Part shown: positions 23,587-35,521 of the stretch, piece by piece
Numbering within the stretch: the first letter of the stretch is position 1
Layout: each line of letters opens with the position of its first letter
Source of the DNA: Celoporthe dispersa
Lineage: Eukaryota; Ascomycota; Sordariomycetes; Diaporthales; Cryphonectriaceae
Assembly (NCBI GenBank): GCA_016584495.1
Contig: WAID01000003.1
Location: 6,404,501 to 6,468,500, forward strand
Direction: 5' to 3'
DNA length: 64,000 nucleotides
The notes under the pieces: generated by a model
Seen by the model: the letters and a program-made list of their open reading frames with translations, nothing else
Databases searched by the model: none
Told to the model about the DNA's origin: nothing
Made by a program: the position numbers and the translations under genes

Positions 23587-26500
23587 ATGGCTGAAGACAC
23601 CTCAGAAAAACAGGCACCCCAGGAGGGTGCCGAGGCTGCCCCTGTGGAGCATGTCGAGGCTGCCCCTGTGGAAGAGCCCCGGCAGGAGACGTCTGGTGAC
23701 GAGCCGGTAGATGAGGAGGCCCAGGAGAGGCCGGTCGACGAGAAGGCGGCCTTGAAGAAGATGACCGACGATTCCAGCCAGGAGCTGCAGAAGCTGGACT
23801 CTGTCCCCCCGGCAAAGCTGCAGGAGGAGAAGAACCCGGGCGACCCCTTTGGTCACCTAGCCCCCGAGGAGGCTGCCATCCTCAGGAGACAGGTCGAGAC
23901 GCCCGACGTCAAGGTCGGGCTCGCCACGCTCTACCGCTACTCGACGAGGACCGACCTCATCCTGCTCGCCATCGGCTCCGTCTGTGCCATCGCGTCCGGC
24001 GCCATCCTCCCGTGTATGACCATCGTCTTTGGCAGCCTGCAGGGCACCTTTGCTACGTTCTTCCAGGGCAACGGCTCCTACGACTCCTTCATGGCCGACA
24101 TGACCCACCTGGTCCTGTACTTTGTCTACCTCGGCGTCGGCATGTTCTTTGCCACGTACATCTCGACCGTCATCTTCATCTACACCGGCGAGCACATCTC
24201 CGGCAAGATCCGCGAGCACTACCTCGAGAGCTGCCTGAGGCAGAACATCGGCTTCTTCGACAACCTGGGGAGCGGTGAGGTCGTCACCCGCATCACGGCA
24301 GACACGAACCTCATCCAGGACGGCATCAGCGAGAAGGTGGCCCTCACCCTGACCGCCGTGGCCACCTTCTTCGCCGCCTTCATCATCGGCTTCATCGAGT
24401 ACTGGAAGCTCACCCTGATCCTCATGTCCACCGTCTTCGCCATCGTCTTCATCATGGGCAGCGGCTCGCAGTTCATCGTCAAGAACAGCCGGGCCAACGT
24501 CAACGCGTACGCCCTCGGCGGCACCGTCGCCGAGGAGACCCTCAGCTCTATCCGCAACGCCGTCGCCTTCGGCACCCAGGACAGGCTGGCCACCTCGTAC
24601 GACAGCCACCTGGTCAAGGCCGAGTACTTTGGCGTGCGGCTCAAGAGCTCCCTCGCCGTCATGATCTCGTTCCTGATGCTGGTCATGAACTGGAACTACG
24701 GCCTCGCCTTCTGGCAGGGCTCCGTCTTCCTCGTCGAGGGCGCGATTCCCCTGTCCAAGGTGCTGACCGTCGCCATGGCCGTCATGATCGGCTCCTTCTC
24801 CCTCGGCAACGTCACGCCCAACGTGCAGGCCTTCACGACCGCCCTCGGAGCCGCCGCCAAGATCTTCACCACCATCGACCGCATGTCCGCGCTGGACAGC
24901 TCCTCCCCCGCGGGCGACAGGCTCGACCGGGTCAAGGGCGAGATCGAGCTCAGGAACGTCAGGATGATCTACCCCTCGCGGCCCGAGGTCACCGTCATGG
25001 ACGACATCTCCCTGAAGATCCCCGCCGGCAAGACGACCGCCCTGGTCGGGGCCTCTGGGTCCGGCAAGTCGACCATCGTCGGCCTGGTCGAGCGCTTCTA
25101 CGAGCCCGTCCTCGGCACTGTCTACCTGGACGGCCACGACATCTCGACCCTCAACCTGCGCTGGCTGCGGCAGCAGATCTCCCTCGTCTCCCAGGAGCCC
25201 ACCCTCTTCAGCACCACCATCTACGAGAACATCCGCCACGGCCTAGTCGGCACCCAGCACGAGGGCGCGCCGCCCGAGAGGCAGAGGGAGCTCATCGAGG
25301 CCGCCGCCGTCAAGGCCTTTGCCCACGACTTCATCACCGCCCTCCCCGAGGCCTACGAGACGCACGTTGGCGAGCGTGGGTTCCTGCTCTCCGGCGGCCA
25401 GAAGCAGCGCATCGCCATCGCGCGCGCCATCTGCTCCGACCCCAAGATCCTGCTCCTGGACGAGGCCACCTCCGCTCGTAAGTAGGGCCGGGCCTTCCCT
25501 CCTCCCTCCCTCCCCCCCCGACGAGAACCTGTAGGAGGTACTGACACACACGCGTTCTTCTCTAGTGGATTCCCGCAGCGAGGGCGTCGTACAGGCTGCC
25601 CTGGAACAAGCCTCGGAGGGCCGTACGACCATCGCCATCGCCCACCGCCTCAGCACCATCAAGGACGCCGACAACATCGTCGTCATGAGCCAGGGGAGGA
25701 TCGTGGAGCAGGGGACGCACAACGAGCTCCTGAAGATGGGGGGTGCCTACCACTCGCTGGTCACGGCACAGGTGATAGCCGCGGTCAACGACGACGAGTC
25801 GTCCGGCCCCTCAGAGGAGGAGGAGGAGGACGAGATCGAGCTCATCAAGAAGAAGACGTCACAGGGAGGGGCCGCCACGGCTGTCGAGGCCGAGGCCGGG
25901 TTCGGGGCCGATCCCGACGACGCCAACATCGCCGCGAGGCTCAACCGCCAGGCGACCTCCAAGTCGCTGTCCAGCGTGGCCATGCAGAACAACCGCAGGG
26001 CCGAGGAGGAGCGGCAGTACTCGCACTGGTCGCTCATCAAGCTCCTCGCGTCCTTCAACAAGGAGGAGTGGCCCATGATGGTCGTCGGCCTGTTCTTCGC
26101 CATCCTGTCGGGCGGTGGTAACCCGGTCATGTCTATCATCTTCTCCGAGATCATTGTCGCTCTCTCGGTCGAGGTCACGCCCGAGACCATCCCGGGGATC
26201 AAGTCGAGCGCCCACTTCTGGTGCCTGATGTATCTCATGCTGGGCCTGGTGATGCTCGTCGTCTTCGCCATCCAGGGTGTCATCTTCGCCTATGGATCCG
26301 AGCGCATGATCCACCGGGTCCGCGACAGGGCCTTCCGCGCCATGCTGCGCCAGGATGTCGAGTTCTTCGACCGCGACGAGAACGCCGCCGGCGCGCTGAC
26401 CTCGTTCCTCTCGACCGAGGCCACCCACATGGCGGGCCTGTCCGGGGCCACCCTCGCGACCATCCTGATGTCCATATCGACGCTCGTCACCTGCTGCGTC

Positions 26501-27817
26501 ATCGCCCTGGCGATCGGGTGGAAGCTCGGGCTCGTGTGCATCGCGACCGTGCCTGTGCTCCTCGCCTGCGGCTTCCTGCGCGTCTGGATGCTGGCCCAGT
26601 TCCAGCGCCGCTCCAAGAAGGCCTACGACAAGTCCGCCTCCTTCGCCTCCGAGGCTGTCACCGCCATCCGCACCGTCGCGTCGCTCACCCGCGAGGACGA
26701 CGTCATGGCCCTGTACCGCGACGCCCTGGCCACCCAGCTCCAGGCCTCGACGAGGTCCGTCCTGCGCAGCTCGACCCTGTACGCGGCCTCGCAGAGCCTG
26801 CTGTTCCTAGTCTTCGCGCTCGGGTTCTGGTACGGCGGCACGCTGATCGCCAGGCGCGAGTACACGCTCTTCCAGTTCTTCGTGGTCTTCTCGGAGATCA
26901 TCTTCGGCGCGCAGTCCGCCGGCACCATCTTCAGCTTCGCGCCGGACATGGGCAAGGCCAAGTCGGCGGCCACCGAGCTCAAGAGGCTCTTCGACCGCCA
27001 GCCCTCCATCGACACGTGGTCCGCCGAGGGCGAGAGGCTGTCCCGCGAGGACAAGCACGCCATCCAGGGCACCATCGAGTTCCGCGACGTCCACTTCCGC
27101 TATCCCACGCGCCCGGACGTCCCCGTGCTGCGGGGCCTGAACCTCGAGGTCCGGCCCGGCCAGTACATCGCGCTCGTCGGGCCCTCTGGGTGCGGCAAGA
27201 GCACGACCATCGCGCTGCTCGAGCGCTTCTACAACCCGCTCGCCGGCGGTGTGTTTGTCGACGGGACCGAGATCTCCGGCCTGAACGTGAACGACTACCG
27301 CTCCTTCATCGCGCTGGTGAGCCAGGAGCCGACGCTCTACGCGGGCACGATCCGCGAGAACATCATGCTGGGCGCGACGGACCCCGAGGCCGTCACGGAC
27401 GGCCAGGTGGAGGCCGTGTGCAGGGAGGCCAACATCTACGACTTTATCATGTCGCTCCCCGACGGCTTCAACACCGTGGTCGGGTCCAAGGGGACGCTCC
27501 TGTCGGGCGGGCAGAAGCAGCGGATCGCCATCGCCCGGGCGCTGATCCGCGACCCCAAGATCCTGCTGCTGGACGAGGCCACGTCGGCGCTGGACAGCGA
27601 GTCGGAGCACGTGGTGCAGGCGGCGCTGGACAAGGCGGCCAAGGGGCGGACGACCATCGCCGTCGCGCACAGGCTGTCGACCATCGCCAAGGCGGACTGC
27701 ATCTATGTCTTTGAGAGGGGCGTGATCGTCGAGAAGGGCACGCACAGGGAGCTGATGGGCCTGAGCGGCCGGTATGCCGAGCTGGTCCGGCTGCAGAGCC
27801 TAGAGAAGAACGCATGA
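23587..27817 (+). CDS. Full-size ABCB (MDR/P-glycoprotein) multidrug exporter
   Basis: ATP-driven exporter of hydrophobic compounds, of the fungal Mdr1/Pmd1 type. Two exons, 23587-25477 and 25566-27817, join in phase to give 1380 residues, the usual full-size length. Layout: an acidic N-terminus with an AAPVE repeat, TMD1 (six segments, about 120-420), NBD1, an acidic linker, TMD2 and NBD2. NBD1 has Walker A GASGSGKST near residue 488, Q-loop VSQEPTLF, signature LSGGQKQR and Walker B ILLLDEATSA. NBD2 has GPSGCGKST near 1168, VSQEPTLY, LSGGQKQR and ILLLDEATSALD. All catalytic motifs are intact, so both sites look competent. The only intron splits the D-loop codon after DEATSA (phase 1), and splicing restores LDSRSEG. 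No frame break in 4.1 kb of coding sequence. The exact substrate cannot be read from sequence. Confidence 0.96.
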
Positions 27818-30184
27818 GGAGAGAGGATGAGGCTTCTTTTTTTTTTTCACTCCCAAAACTCCCCTTCTTCTTTTTTGCCTGATGGGCCATGGCAAGATAC
27901 ACATATTGCAGGATACACATATACATATATATTCACACGGGTTTGGAAGGGCGGAAAAATTCATGGCATCATGTTCACTGAGGGGCGTTGGAGGCATCTC
28001 TGGTCTGAAGAAGAGTAGAGGAGGACAACTCCCAACTTGATTATTTCTCTTCTAGGTTGGGGGGAGGGGGGGCCGCATCTCTTATTTTTTCTTCCTTTTT
28101 TTTTTCTTTTCATTCCGTCTCTTCCCAAATCCTGTCAGCATGGACAGTAGGCAGGATTTGATACACGACCATAGACGGTAGAGTGCTGAATATGATGCCC
28201 TCTCATGATGATGGCCCTCTCTGGGAAAGGTGTTATTCACCAAAACATGCCTGGTGAGATCTCAAGATCAATGGGACTGGAGGATTTGCCCTTGTGGGTG
28301 TGGTGTGTCCGCCGTGGCGGAAATATTGAACCCAGTCTACAGGACTGTTGGTGTGGCGTTTATTAGGGAGACCAAAGGTACGTACATATGATATCCACCT
28401 CTGACGCAGACTCCTGAGTAGAGTCATATGGCGAAAGTATCCGCGTGAGAAGGGCCGAGGATCTCGCCCGTATTCGTTACTATTAAAAAGGAAAAAGGAT
28501 AAAGAAGAGGGAACGGTTGGACGTTGTCATCATGGGCATGGAAGAATGAACGGGGTGACCTGACGAGAGGCGTCTTGTCGTTTCTGGTGCTTACATTTAT
28601 TGTTGCTTTTCTTTCTTTTTTTCTTTCTTTTTTTCTTCTTCTTGCCTCCCCTTCTTTTCTCTTCCTTCGTCCAAGAGGAGGGCAAAAAAGAAAGAAAAAA
28701 GAGAGGAAGAAGAAAGAAGAAAAGCAAGGTGCACGAGCCGGCTCAAGATGATGTCCTGGGAGAAAGCCTCCCCCGGTTCTGCCATCTCATCACCGCACCG
28801 CATCATCCCGCAGTACTAGAGGTGCGTGCTATGTGGTCACTACGGAATCTACTGTATATTAGTACACAAAGGTCACACACGCGTTCGTTCCAGACCGCCC
28901 GTGAGACCTCGGGATGTTTGTGCAGTGGCATGGGTTCACGACATTGAGGGTGTAAATGTCTCAGCGCGGGCTGGTTAGGTTGTGTCTAACCATAGACACA
29001 ACTGAAAAAGAAGAAGAAGAAAAGAAAAGAAAAAGGAATGTACCCCCTTTTTGTCTCCGGCAGGCAGGCTACTCATGTTCGGAGGCGGGTTTTTCTCTTC
29101 TTCTTTCCTTTTTCTTCTTCTCTCTTCATCTTTGGTTTTTCCCGCCCTGTATTCTCTGTCTTGGAAGAAGTCGAGGGAGATAAAGGAGGTCGGCAGCGGT
29201 CCCAATCCTCCCGGGCCCCAAAGGAAGAAGACAAAAAATCAATAGTCGAGTCCACCGCCCATTCCATCCTAAACATGTTGGCTGCTGCCGGCTCGACTTT
29301 GGCTCAGCTTTTCCCCCCTTTAGCCAGGGGGGAGAAGGGGGCCCCGGCGGGGACAACGTTGGGGTCGGGGCTTTCACCAACAGCGCATAACCGCATCACA
29401 CCAATACGCACACACAGAGAGAGAGAGAGGCTCTTTTGCGGCGGGTCAAGACTACTAGAAACCTGCACGACTGCGGCGGGCTGGGCGGGCTGTGGTGTGC
29501 GTGTGTGTGTGTGTTGTGTGGCGCATTCCTGGAAGGGCTAGAACGGCCCATGGATGATGAATGGGGGGAGGGGAGGTCTGGTGGTGGGCAAGGTACGTAG
29601 CAGGCGAGTGAGCCCAGAAGTGCACACCGCGCGTAGGAAGAATAAGAATAAGCTCTTTTTCTTACTACGCCGATGCCACGTTTGGACGAGGCTGCATGAG
29701 CTCTTGCCTTCGCCTGTCTCCTCTGTTCTCTCTTTTTTTTCTTGTTGGCTCCGGGGGGGGAAGGCAGGGGAGGGGGCCATGGGGCGGGGATGGCTTCCGG
29801 GAAGGTTGGGTGTTGTGTTTTGTAAGCCGTGGTTGTTCATAACTTGGCATGGGCGGGCTGACGGAGGATGATGGATGGAACCAGTCGTTCTCGATGCGGT
29901 AGTTCGCATCCTGTTCTGTCTGCTTACGTAGGCTTAACTACAATGTTCTGACAAGAACGACCAGGACGACCTGTTTTTTTGTTTTTTTTTTGGGACGCCA
30001 ACCCATGGCCTCGGGACCCATCTCGTGATGCGATATTGGACCCACAAGCCGTGCGCCTGGCGAGAGCCGCCCGTGCGAGAGAGAGTTGGGAGGTTCGTGA
30101 ATGATATCGGCAGGACTTGCCGGTTCCTGATGATGAAAACGCGTGGTTGTGGACCTGGAAGGACATGTCTGCATGTTACTGTGG

Positions 30185-30222
30185 AGAGAGAGAGAGAGTG
30201 TGTGTGTGTATGTGTGTGTGTA
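30185..30222. repeat. Compound (GA)n(GT)n microsatellite
   Basis: A GA run passes directly into a GT run in gene-free DNA. Confidence 0.9.
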
Positions 30223-30847
30223 TTTTTGTACATGCTACAAGTGTCAAAGGTATGTATGCTTCTCGGCTCCGGAGTTCGTGATCGGAAGCCGGGCGCGCGA
30301 GATCATGTCGCACAACAAGATCATGTTCTGATGTTGATGATGACATACAGCACACACCCTCTTTTTCTTAGATCAGATCCTTCGAGGGCTGATGCTGATA
30401 TGTCGCTGGGTGGATCCAGGATGAAGGGGACGGTGAGCGAGAGCCCTACGGGAGGATCGCACGAGTGGGAGGGTGGCCGACGGTGGGCGACGGTGGGTAG
30501 TGATGTGAATGCTGGGCTGAAAGGAGACGGTAGATCAAGACTGTACTACATGGTATGTAATGCCTTGATTCCATGTACACATGTGATAGAGAGAGAGATT
30601 CCTAGAGGGAGAGGGAGAGGGAGGGAGGCAGGGAGAGACCTGGATCCTGTGCTAAAAACGAACAAGAACCTGACAGATTCTTGATCTATCACACATGGGT
30701 CGTATTTACTATAGCAAGTCCCTTCCATGCTTAGTATGTACTGATGTGTGTGTACGGCTTGTGGGGGTGTACATGGTGCTGACTCCATCTCAGCCCACCC
30801 ACTCACCCTCTGGGCCTCAGCTGCTGCAGCCCGTGAGAGAGAACGAA

Positions 30848-30874
30848 TGTGTGTGTGAGAGAGAGAGAGAGAGA

Positions 30875-30908
<34 letters not shown>
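30848..30908. repeat. Compound GT/GA microsatellite
   Basis: Alternating blocks of GT and GA repeats, two of each, in gene-free DNA. Confidence 0.9.
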
Positions 30909-32220
30909 AAGGTGGACGGCCAGGGCAGGTCTAGAATCATTGATCGACAGGCCCCAAAAGCCGGGGTACCACGCTCGCTGGGCATGTGTGGGATGGACAA
31001 GGTGAGGTTTGACTGGATAGACAAGCTTATTCTTCTCTTCTCCTCCCTCCTCTTCAATATCTCAAAGCTGCTATCGGCCAGAGTGTCTCCCTTCCTCTTG
31101 CTTCCCTGTTCCCTCCTCCTGGGAAACACGAGACGTTGTCTCTGTCAGCCCACTGATCCATCAGAAGCCATAAAAGGGTGAAAGAAAGAAAAGAAAAGAA
31201 AAGGATGACTCCATGGCCATCGAGTGCTGGCGCGTCCCAATGAGCCGACCTTGCCACTTACGGACGGGCTCTGGGTCCTGTTGGCTGATGAATTATTGAT
31301 TTATTGATTTTTCAAGCCTGCAGGCTGTTTCCCCCCCCTCTCCCCTTCTTCTGCTGCTGTGAGATCAGGGCTCAGGGCCATGTACTGCGGTACGTACTAT
31401 ATGAGACGGGGTCCCCCCAGGAGGACTAGACCCGCATGTGGGCTCCACCTGCCTGCATAGTTCGAGGTCCTCCTTCTCACTTGCTGATTTTAGCAGAGGT
31501 ACTATGTAGCAGTGCTCTGTGGCAGTATGCCATGGGTACATACATGCATGTACCCTTCTCGCTGCTCTTGGGTTCTGGCCAGAAGCACACACACACACAC
31601 ACACACCACTCACACCCTGTTCCTCTCCCTCTCTAGTCCGATCGGTGTTCCATCTCGATCTCCACACTGCCACGGCCAGCCCTGCCGGACTGAGAAGCTG
31701 TTCTCTGGTGTAATGCTTGTAGCATCCACGGTGCTAATGGTACATAATACATGGGTAGGTACGGGCTGCGACCCTCGCATCGCGGGAACAACTGCCAACA
31801 GGGTCGAAGGGTGGTGGTCGCTTGGTTGAACCCCTGACGCTACCGTTGCTCATCCCCGGGTGGTCCCTGTTTCTCTGCCCTGCCCCATCTCCGCCCTCTG
31901 CGTCTTTCAAGCTTCTGGAGCCCTGAGCTTAGCCTTTTCTCATCTCCCTGTGTCCTGCGGTTTGTGTATGTCGTGGGTGTTTCACCTCGACCTCTATGCT
32001 TTTCTTTTCTTCTTTTTCTTCTTCCTTCTTTCGCGATATCTCCCTCCCATCCCCCTCACCTCGAGCCGCCAGAGCGAAGGAGCGAGCGGGAGCGAGCGAG
32101 ACCAGCTCCAGCCCTCCTCCTCCTCTCTCCTCTCCTCTCCCCGCCCTCGGGCTTCCAACAACCACAGCCGACCCCTCAGGAGATATATCCCCGACCTGCC
32201 AGTCCTGCCTGCATACGGTG

Positions 32221-32590
32221 TACCATAGTACCAGGTACGGCACGCACGCGCACTGCACGGATCCCCTTCTCTGTGCGGGAGATTCGACCCACCTCGGGAG
32301 CGAGCCTCTTCCTCTTCTAGTCACAGGGACCGGCTTTCGACATTTGACAAGAGGCGCTCAATACTACGACACTACTTACTTGGTGCTTAGTACCATAGTA
32401 ATACACCACCCATTCGACCAGGCCCTCTTCCAGCCGCCGCCGCCGCCGCCGCAGCCCTTACGGTTCCCCCCCCCCCTCCCCTCAGTTAATGATAGATTCT
32501 TCTTCTTACGCCCCCGCCCGCCTCTCGCCTGTCGTCCTCTGACCGGACCTCTTCCTCGGCATCCCGGCTCCGCAGGCTGTACCATAGTAC
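32221..32590. promoter_or_regulatory. Three copies of TACCATAGTA upstream of the DUF7729-type gene
   Basis: The 10-mer TACCATAGTA occurs at 32221-32230, 32391-32400 and 32580-32589; two copies continue with C so that GTAC flanks the core. The element is nearly palindromic, which suits binding of a dimeric factor. It lies 0.5-0.9 kb before the ATG at 33087. Regulatory function is inference. Confidence 0.35.
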
Positions 32591-32889
32591 ATAGTGCCAC
32601 ACGGTACCTACCACCTCCTTCAGTACCTTGGGACCACCGTTATCGTCTCTCTCTCTTTCCTTGGTATTTTTATTGCCGGCCTGCCGCCTCCCGTTGGCTT
32701 CCAAGACTCGCCGTGCGCGGCACATCATCTGGTTTTATCCACAGGAGCGGTCAAAAACCCGGCTCTCCCTCTCTGCCCCCCTCCCCCTCTCTCTCTGTCT
32801 TCACCCCCCACAGGTGATCCGACTCCCAACATCGCTTGCCACGAGCGTGTGGCCCGTCCATTTCCTCAGAGGAGAGAGAAAGATCAAAG

Positions 32890-32898
32890 TATATAAAG
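32890..32898 (+). promoter_or_regulatory. TATA box (TATATAAAG)
   Basis: A TATA-box match about 190 bp before the start codon at 33087 and on its strand. CT-rich sequence lies between it and the ATG, as is common for fungal transcription starts. Confidence 0.5.
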
Positions 32899-33086
32899 AG
32901 GGTGTGAGGCCTGTGCTGCGGCCTATCCTGCCAAAGGGAAAAGATCTGCGACCGCCGGCATTGACGATCGCTGACAACCGCGCCGCGATCAGCACCAGCG
33001 GGACGATCCCCCGGTCCACCGTGTCTCTCTCTCTCTTTCGTTGCACACATGTTGCACATGAATAGTGGTGCAACCTCATTATAATC

Positions 33087-34484
33087 ATGGCCTCCTTCAG
33101 CCCTCTCGGCCACCGCCGTCTACCCGCCGTAACAGGCGTGGCCACAAACCCTTTTACACCCTCCGCAGCAGCAGCAGCAGCAGCACACCACAGACCACGG
33201 ACACGATGGGCAAGGACGCTGGCCATTGCGTTGTCGTTTGCAGCCGTGGCCGTGGCATCTCAGATGGACGAGCTCCCGGAGCCCACAGCCGTTGCGGATC
33301 TCCAGCTGGCCGCTCTTGACGGGGTCCCGCAGCCGACACCGACGTCAGATCCCATATCTGCGGCGGTCGAGGTGGAGGAGATGATGGTGGAGGAGAAGGA
33401 GGACGAGGAGGAAGAGGCGGAGGCAGGAGAGCTCCTGGTAGACACGCGGATACGGGTCAAGAACGAGGGTGTGTGGACGGTGCTTCACCCGGAAGAGCAT
33501 GAGCTGAGGAGGCGGGCGACCGTCACCTCGACGTTTGAGATTCCGGTCTCGACCAAGTCGTCCACGAGCCTGAAGACCACGGCAACGAGCGACGCGAGCT
33601 CGTCGAAATCAGAGAGCTCGAGCAAGACATCAGGCTCGTCGACGTCCACCTCCACCTCCAGCGCGACCGTCTCGTCCAGCCCGCTGCCGAGCTTCTTTGA
33701 CGGTGGGCTGTCGAGCTCTTACGTCTCCTCGAGCTGTCCGACGTTCATCGACGACATGATCGCGGCTGATGAGTTTCAGGCCTGTTACCCGATCTCGCTG
33801 CTGCTTCAGGTGAGAGCAGACCCGACCTAAAAGAAAAGGAAACAAAAACCCCCATACTGATGACCGGACCTGCAGGGTTCCAACTCGTTCTTCGAGGCCG
33901 AGGAGTCCCTCGTCTCCATCTCCACAGTCCTGGACCACGCCTGTGCGGCCAACGTCACCAGCTGCGCGACGTACCTGGCGGATGTGGCCACAAACCTGAC
34001 CAAGTCCGAGAACTGTGGGGATGACTATGACGAAGGCACCTCGACCGTGGTAGATGCCTACCTAGGCCTGATCGCCTACCAGGTCGTATACAGCGCGACC
34101 TGTCTCAAGAACGAGGACACCTCGGCGTACTGCTTCGGCAACGCGGTCACCAACTCGACTGACTATACCGAGACGTACTTTTACTTCCTGCCCCTCAACT
34201 CATCCCTGCCCGGCGGCACCGTCCCCAACTGCGGGACCTGCCTGCAGGACACCATGAGCATATACCACGTCGCCACCGCCAACAGGAAACAGCCCATCGC
34301 CAACACCTACGGGACCGCCGCTCAGGATGTCGATGTCATCTGTGGTCCAACCTTTGCCAACACCACCCTGGCCGAGGCCGTGACTACCAGCGGTGCCCTG
34401 TCAGCACTGCGCCGAGGGTCGTCGTCGCCGCCATGGTTGCTGTTCGTTACGGCTGCCGTGGTGGCCATGAGCTGCCTGCTATAG
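33087..34484 (+). CDS. Cell-surface protein with DUF7729-type domain and C-terminal GPI-like tail
   Basis: Two exons, 33087-33809 and 33876-34484, joined in phase 0 to give 443 residues. After a basic N-terminus there is a hydrophobic stretch at about 45-60 (TLAIALSFAAVAVAS), an internal signal or signal anchor. An acidic Glu-rich region (EEKEDEEEEAEAGE) and a Ser/Thr mucin-like region follow. The conserved domain starts at SSSCPTFIDDMIAADEFQAC and runs through FFEAEESLVSISTVLDHACA, CATYLADVATNLTKSENCGD, LGLIAYQVVYSATCLKNE and VPNCGTCLQDTM, with at least eight Cys. The C-terminus ends in a small-residue segment and a hydrophobic tail (PPWLLFVTAAVVAMSCLL) typical of GPI addition. Domain naming is from memory of fungal surface proteins and is moderate. 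Molecular function unknown. No frame break. Confidence 0.85.
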
Positions 34485-35521
34485 AAAACTCCTCATGGAG
34501 AGATTGAAAGGTCCCTCATACAATATCGCCCGAGATGTTGGGAAGAGGAAGAAAAAAGAAAGAAAAAAAACAAGAAAACCCGACCAAACCTCCTCGTCCT
34601 TTTTTCTTCTCTCTTCTTACTGGCTACCGAGCTATAAACTTACGACTACACACACCACCTATCTTATCGCACCTTTGGACACAGAAGCATCGTCGCTCTA
34701 TTTTCATTCTCATTTTGTATTTCTTTCCCTTGGTTTTAGATACCCTCTCGCGATGGACCTGACCTCCTTCGCCTACAACCTTTTTTTTCCTTCGAAGAGA
34801 AGTCGACACACGACTCTTACTCAATTTGTCCATGAAATGGCGTTCTTGGGGATCCCGGTGGCTTTTTTTTTTTAACGCCACAAAGAAAAAGCAAGGCTTG
34901 GATGTTTTTGTTCTTTTGGGAAAGGCGGTGGGTAAGATCTTGTTTGGGCTGGTAGGTAGCGAGGTCTGGTACGGATGGCCAATATAGGCTCAATGAACCC
35001 GGACTCAGCCTTGGGAACGCGATCAGGCCTTCGAAGGGATCTTTTGGACATATTTTTTTCTTCTTTTTGCTGTTGATGATTATTTCTGCAAAGACATACT
35101 TATGATATCTATCTCGTATAAATAGTATTTGGTAATTACTGAACGGATTCTCCTTTACGTGGGAGAGGCACACGCTCTCTGTCTCTCTGTCTCGTGTCCC
35201 TCCTAAACTTGGAGATTAGCCATGACGGCTTGGTCGTGCTTACGTCGCGCAGGATAGAACTTGAGGCCCATTTTCTCTTCCTCTTCTTCTCTCTCTCTCT
35301 CTCTCAGATATGCGTGGGTATATATCCCAAGTATTCATCTGTTAGACCGACTAGAATCTTAGTCTAGCTCTCGAAATACGTATACAGCGCACGCGCTCGT
35401 CCAGGATGGATGCAGAGCACCAGCCTCGCCTTGGGACGGCCGCGGCCCCTCTTCTTTTTCTTTTTTTTATCTTCTTTCCCTAGAAGCCTGCCGAGTACCT
35501 ATCTACCCCTTCTCCTCTTCA
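34485..35521. other. Intergenic, with an orphan TATA box
   Basis: About 1 kb without a gene. Purine and T-rich tracts near 34540-34620 probably form the 3' UTR of the preceding gene. A TATAAATAG box lies at 35118-35126, followed by CT-rich DNA, with no downstream coding sequence on that strand. Confidence 0.5.
35118..35126 (+). promoter_or_regulatory. Orphan TATA box (TATAAATAG)
   Basis: Strong TATA consensus with a CT-rich tract downstream but no protein gene following on the plus strand. It could be chance or the promoter of a non-coding transcript. Confidence 0.25.

Larger units (their letters stand above)
27818..33086. other. Gene-free, microsatellite-rich stretch
   Basis: About 5.3 kb with no credible coding sequence on either strand. 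It contains purine runs, GA/GT microsatellites and poly-T tracts. The last 900 bp before 33087 hold three copies of a TACCATAGTA element and a TATA box, so they belong to the promoter of the next gene. Confidence 0.5.

Noticed and set aside
23857..25239. 460-codon open frame antisense to the ABC transporter
   Set aside because: It mirrors GC-rich third positions of the true gene; composition is Asp/Gly/Val-rich with no domain. The sense strand has complete ABC motifs.
26221..27745. Long frames overlapping the second half of the ABC transporter on both strands
   Set aside because: Arg/His/Pro-rich or Val/Asp-rich shadows of the transporter, without domains.
23587..34484. A secondary-metabolite cluster around the ABC exporter and velvet gene
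   Set aside because: No polyketide synthase, NRPS, terpene cyclase, P450 or cluster regulator is present.
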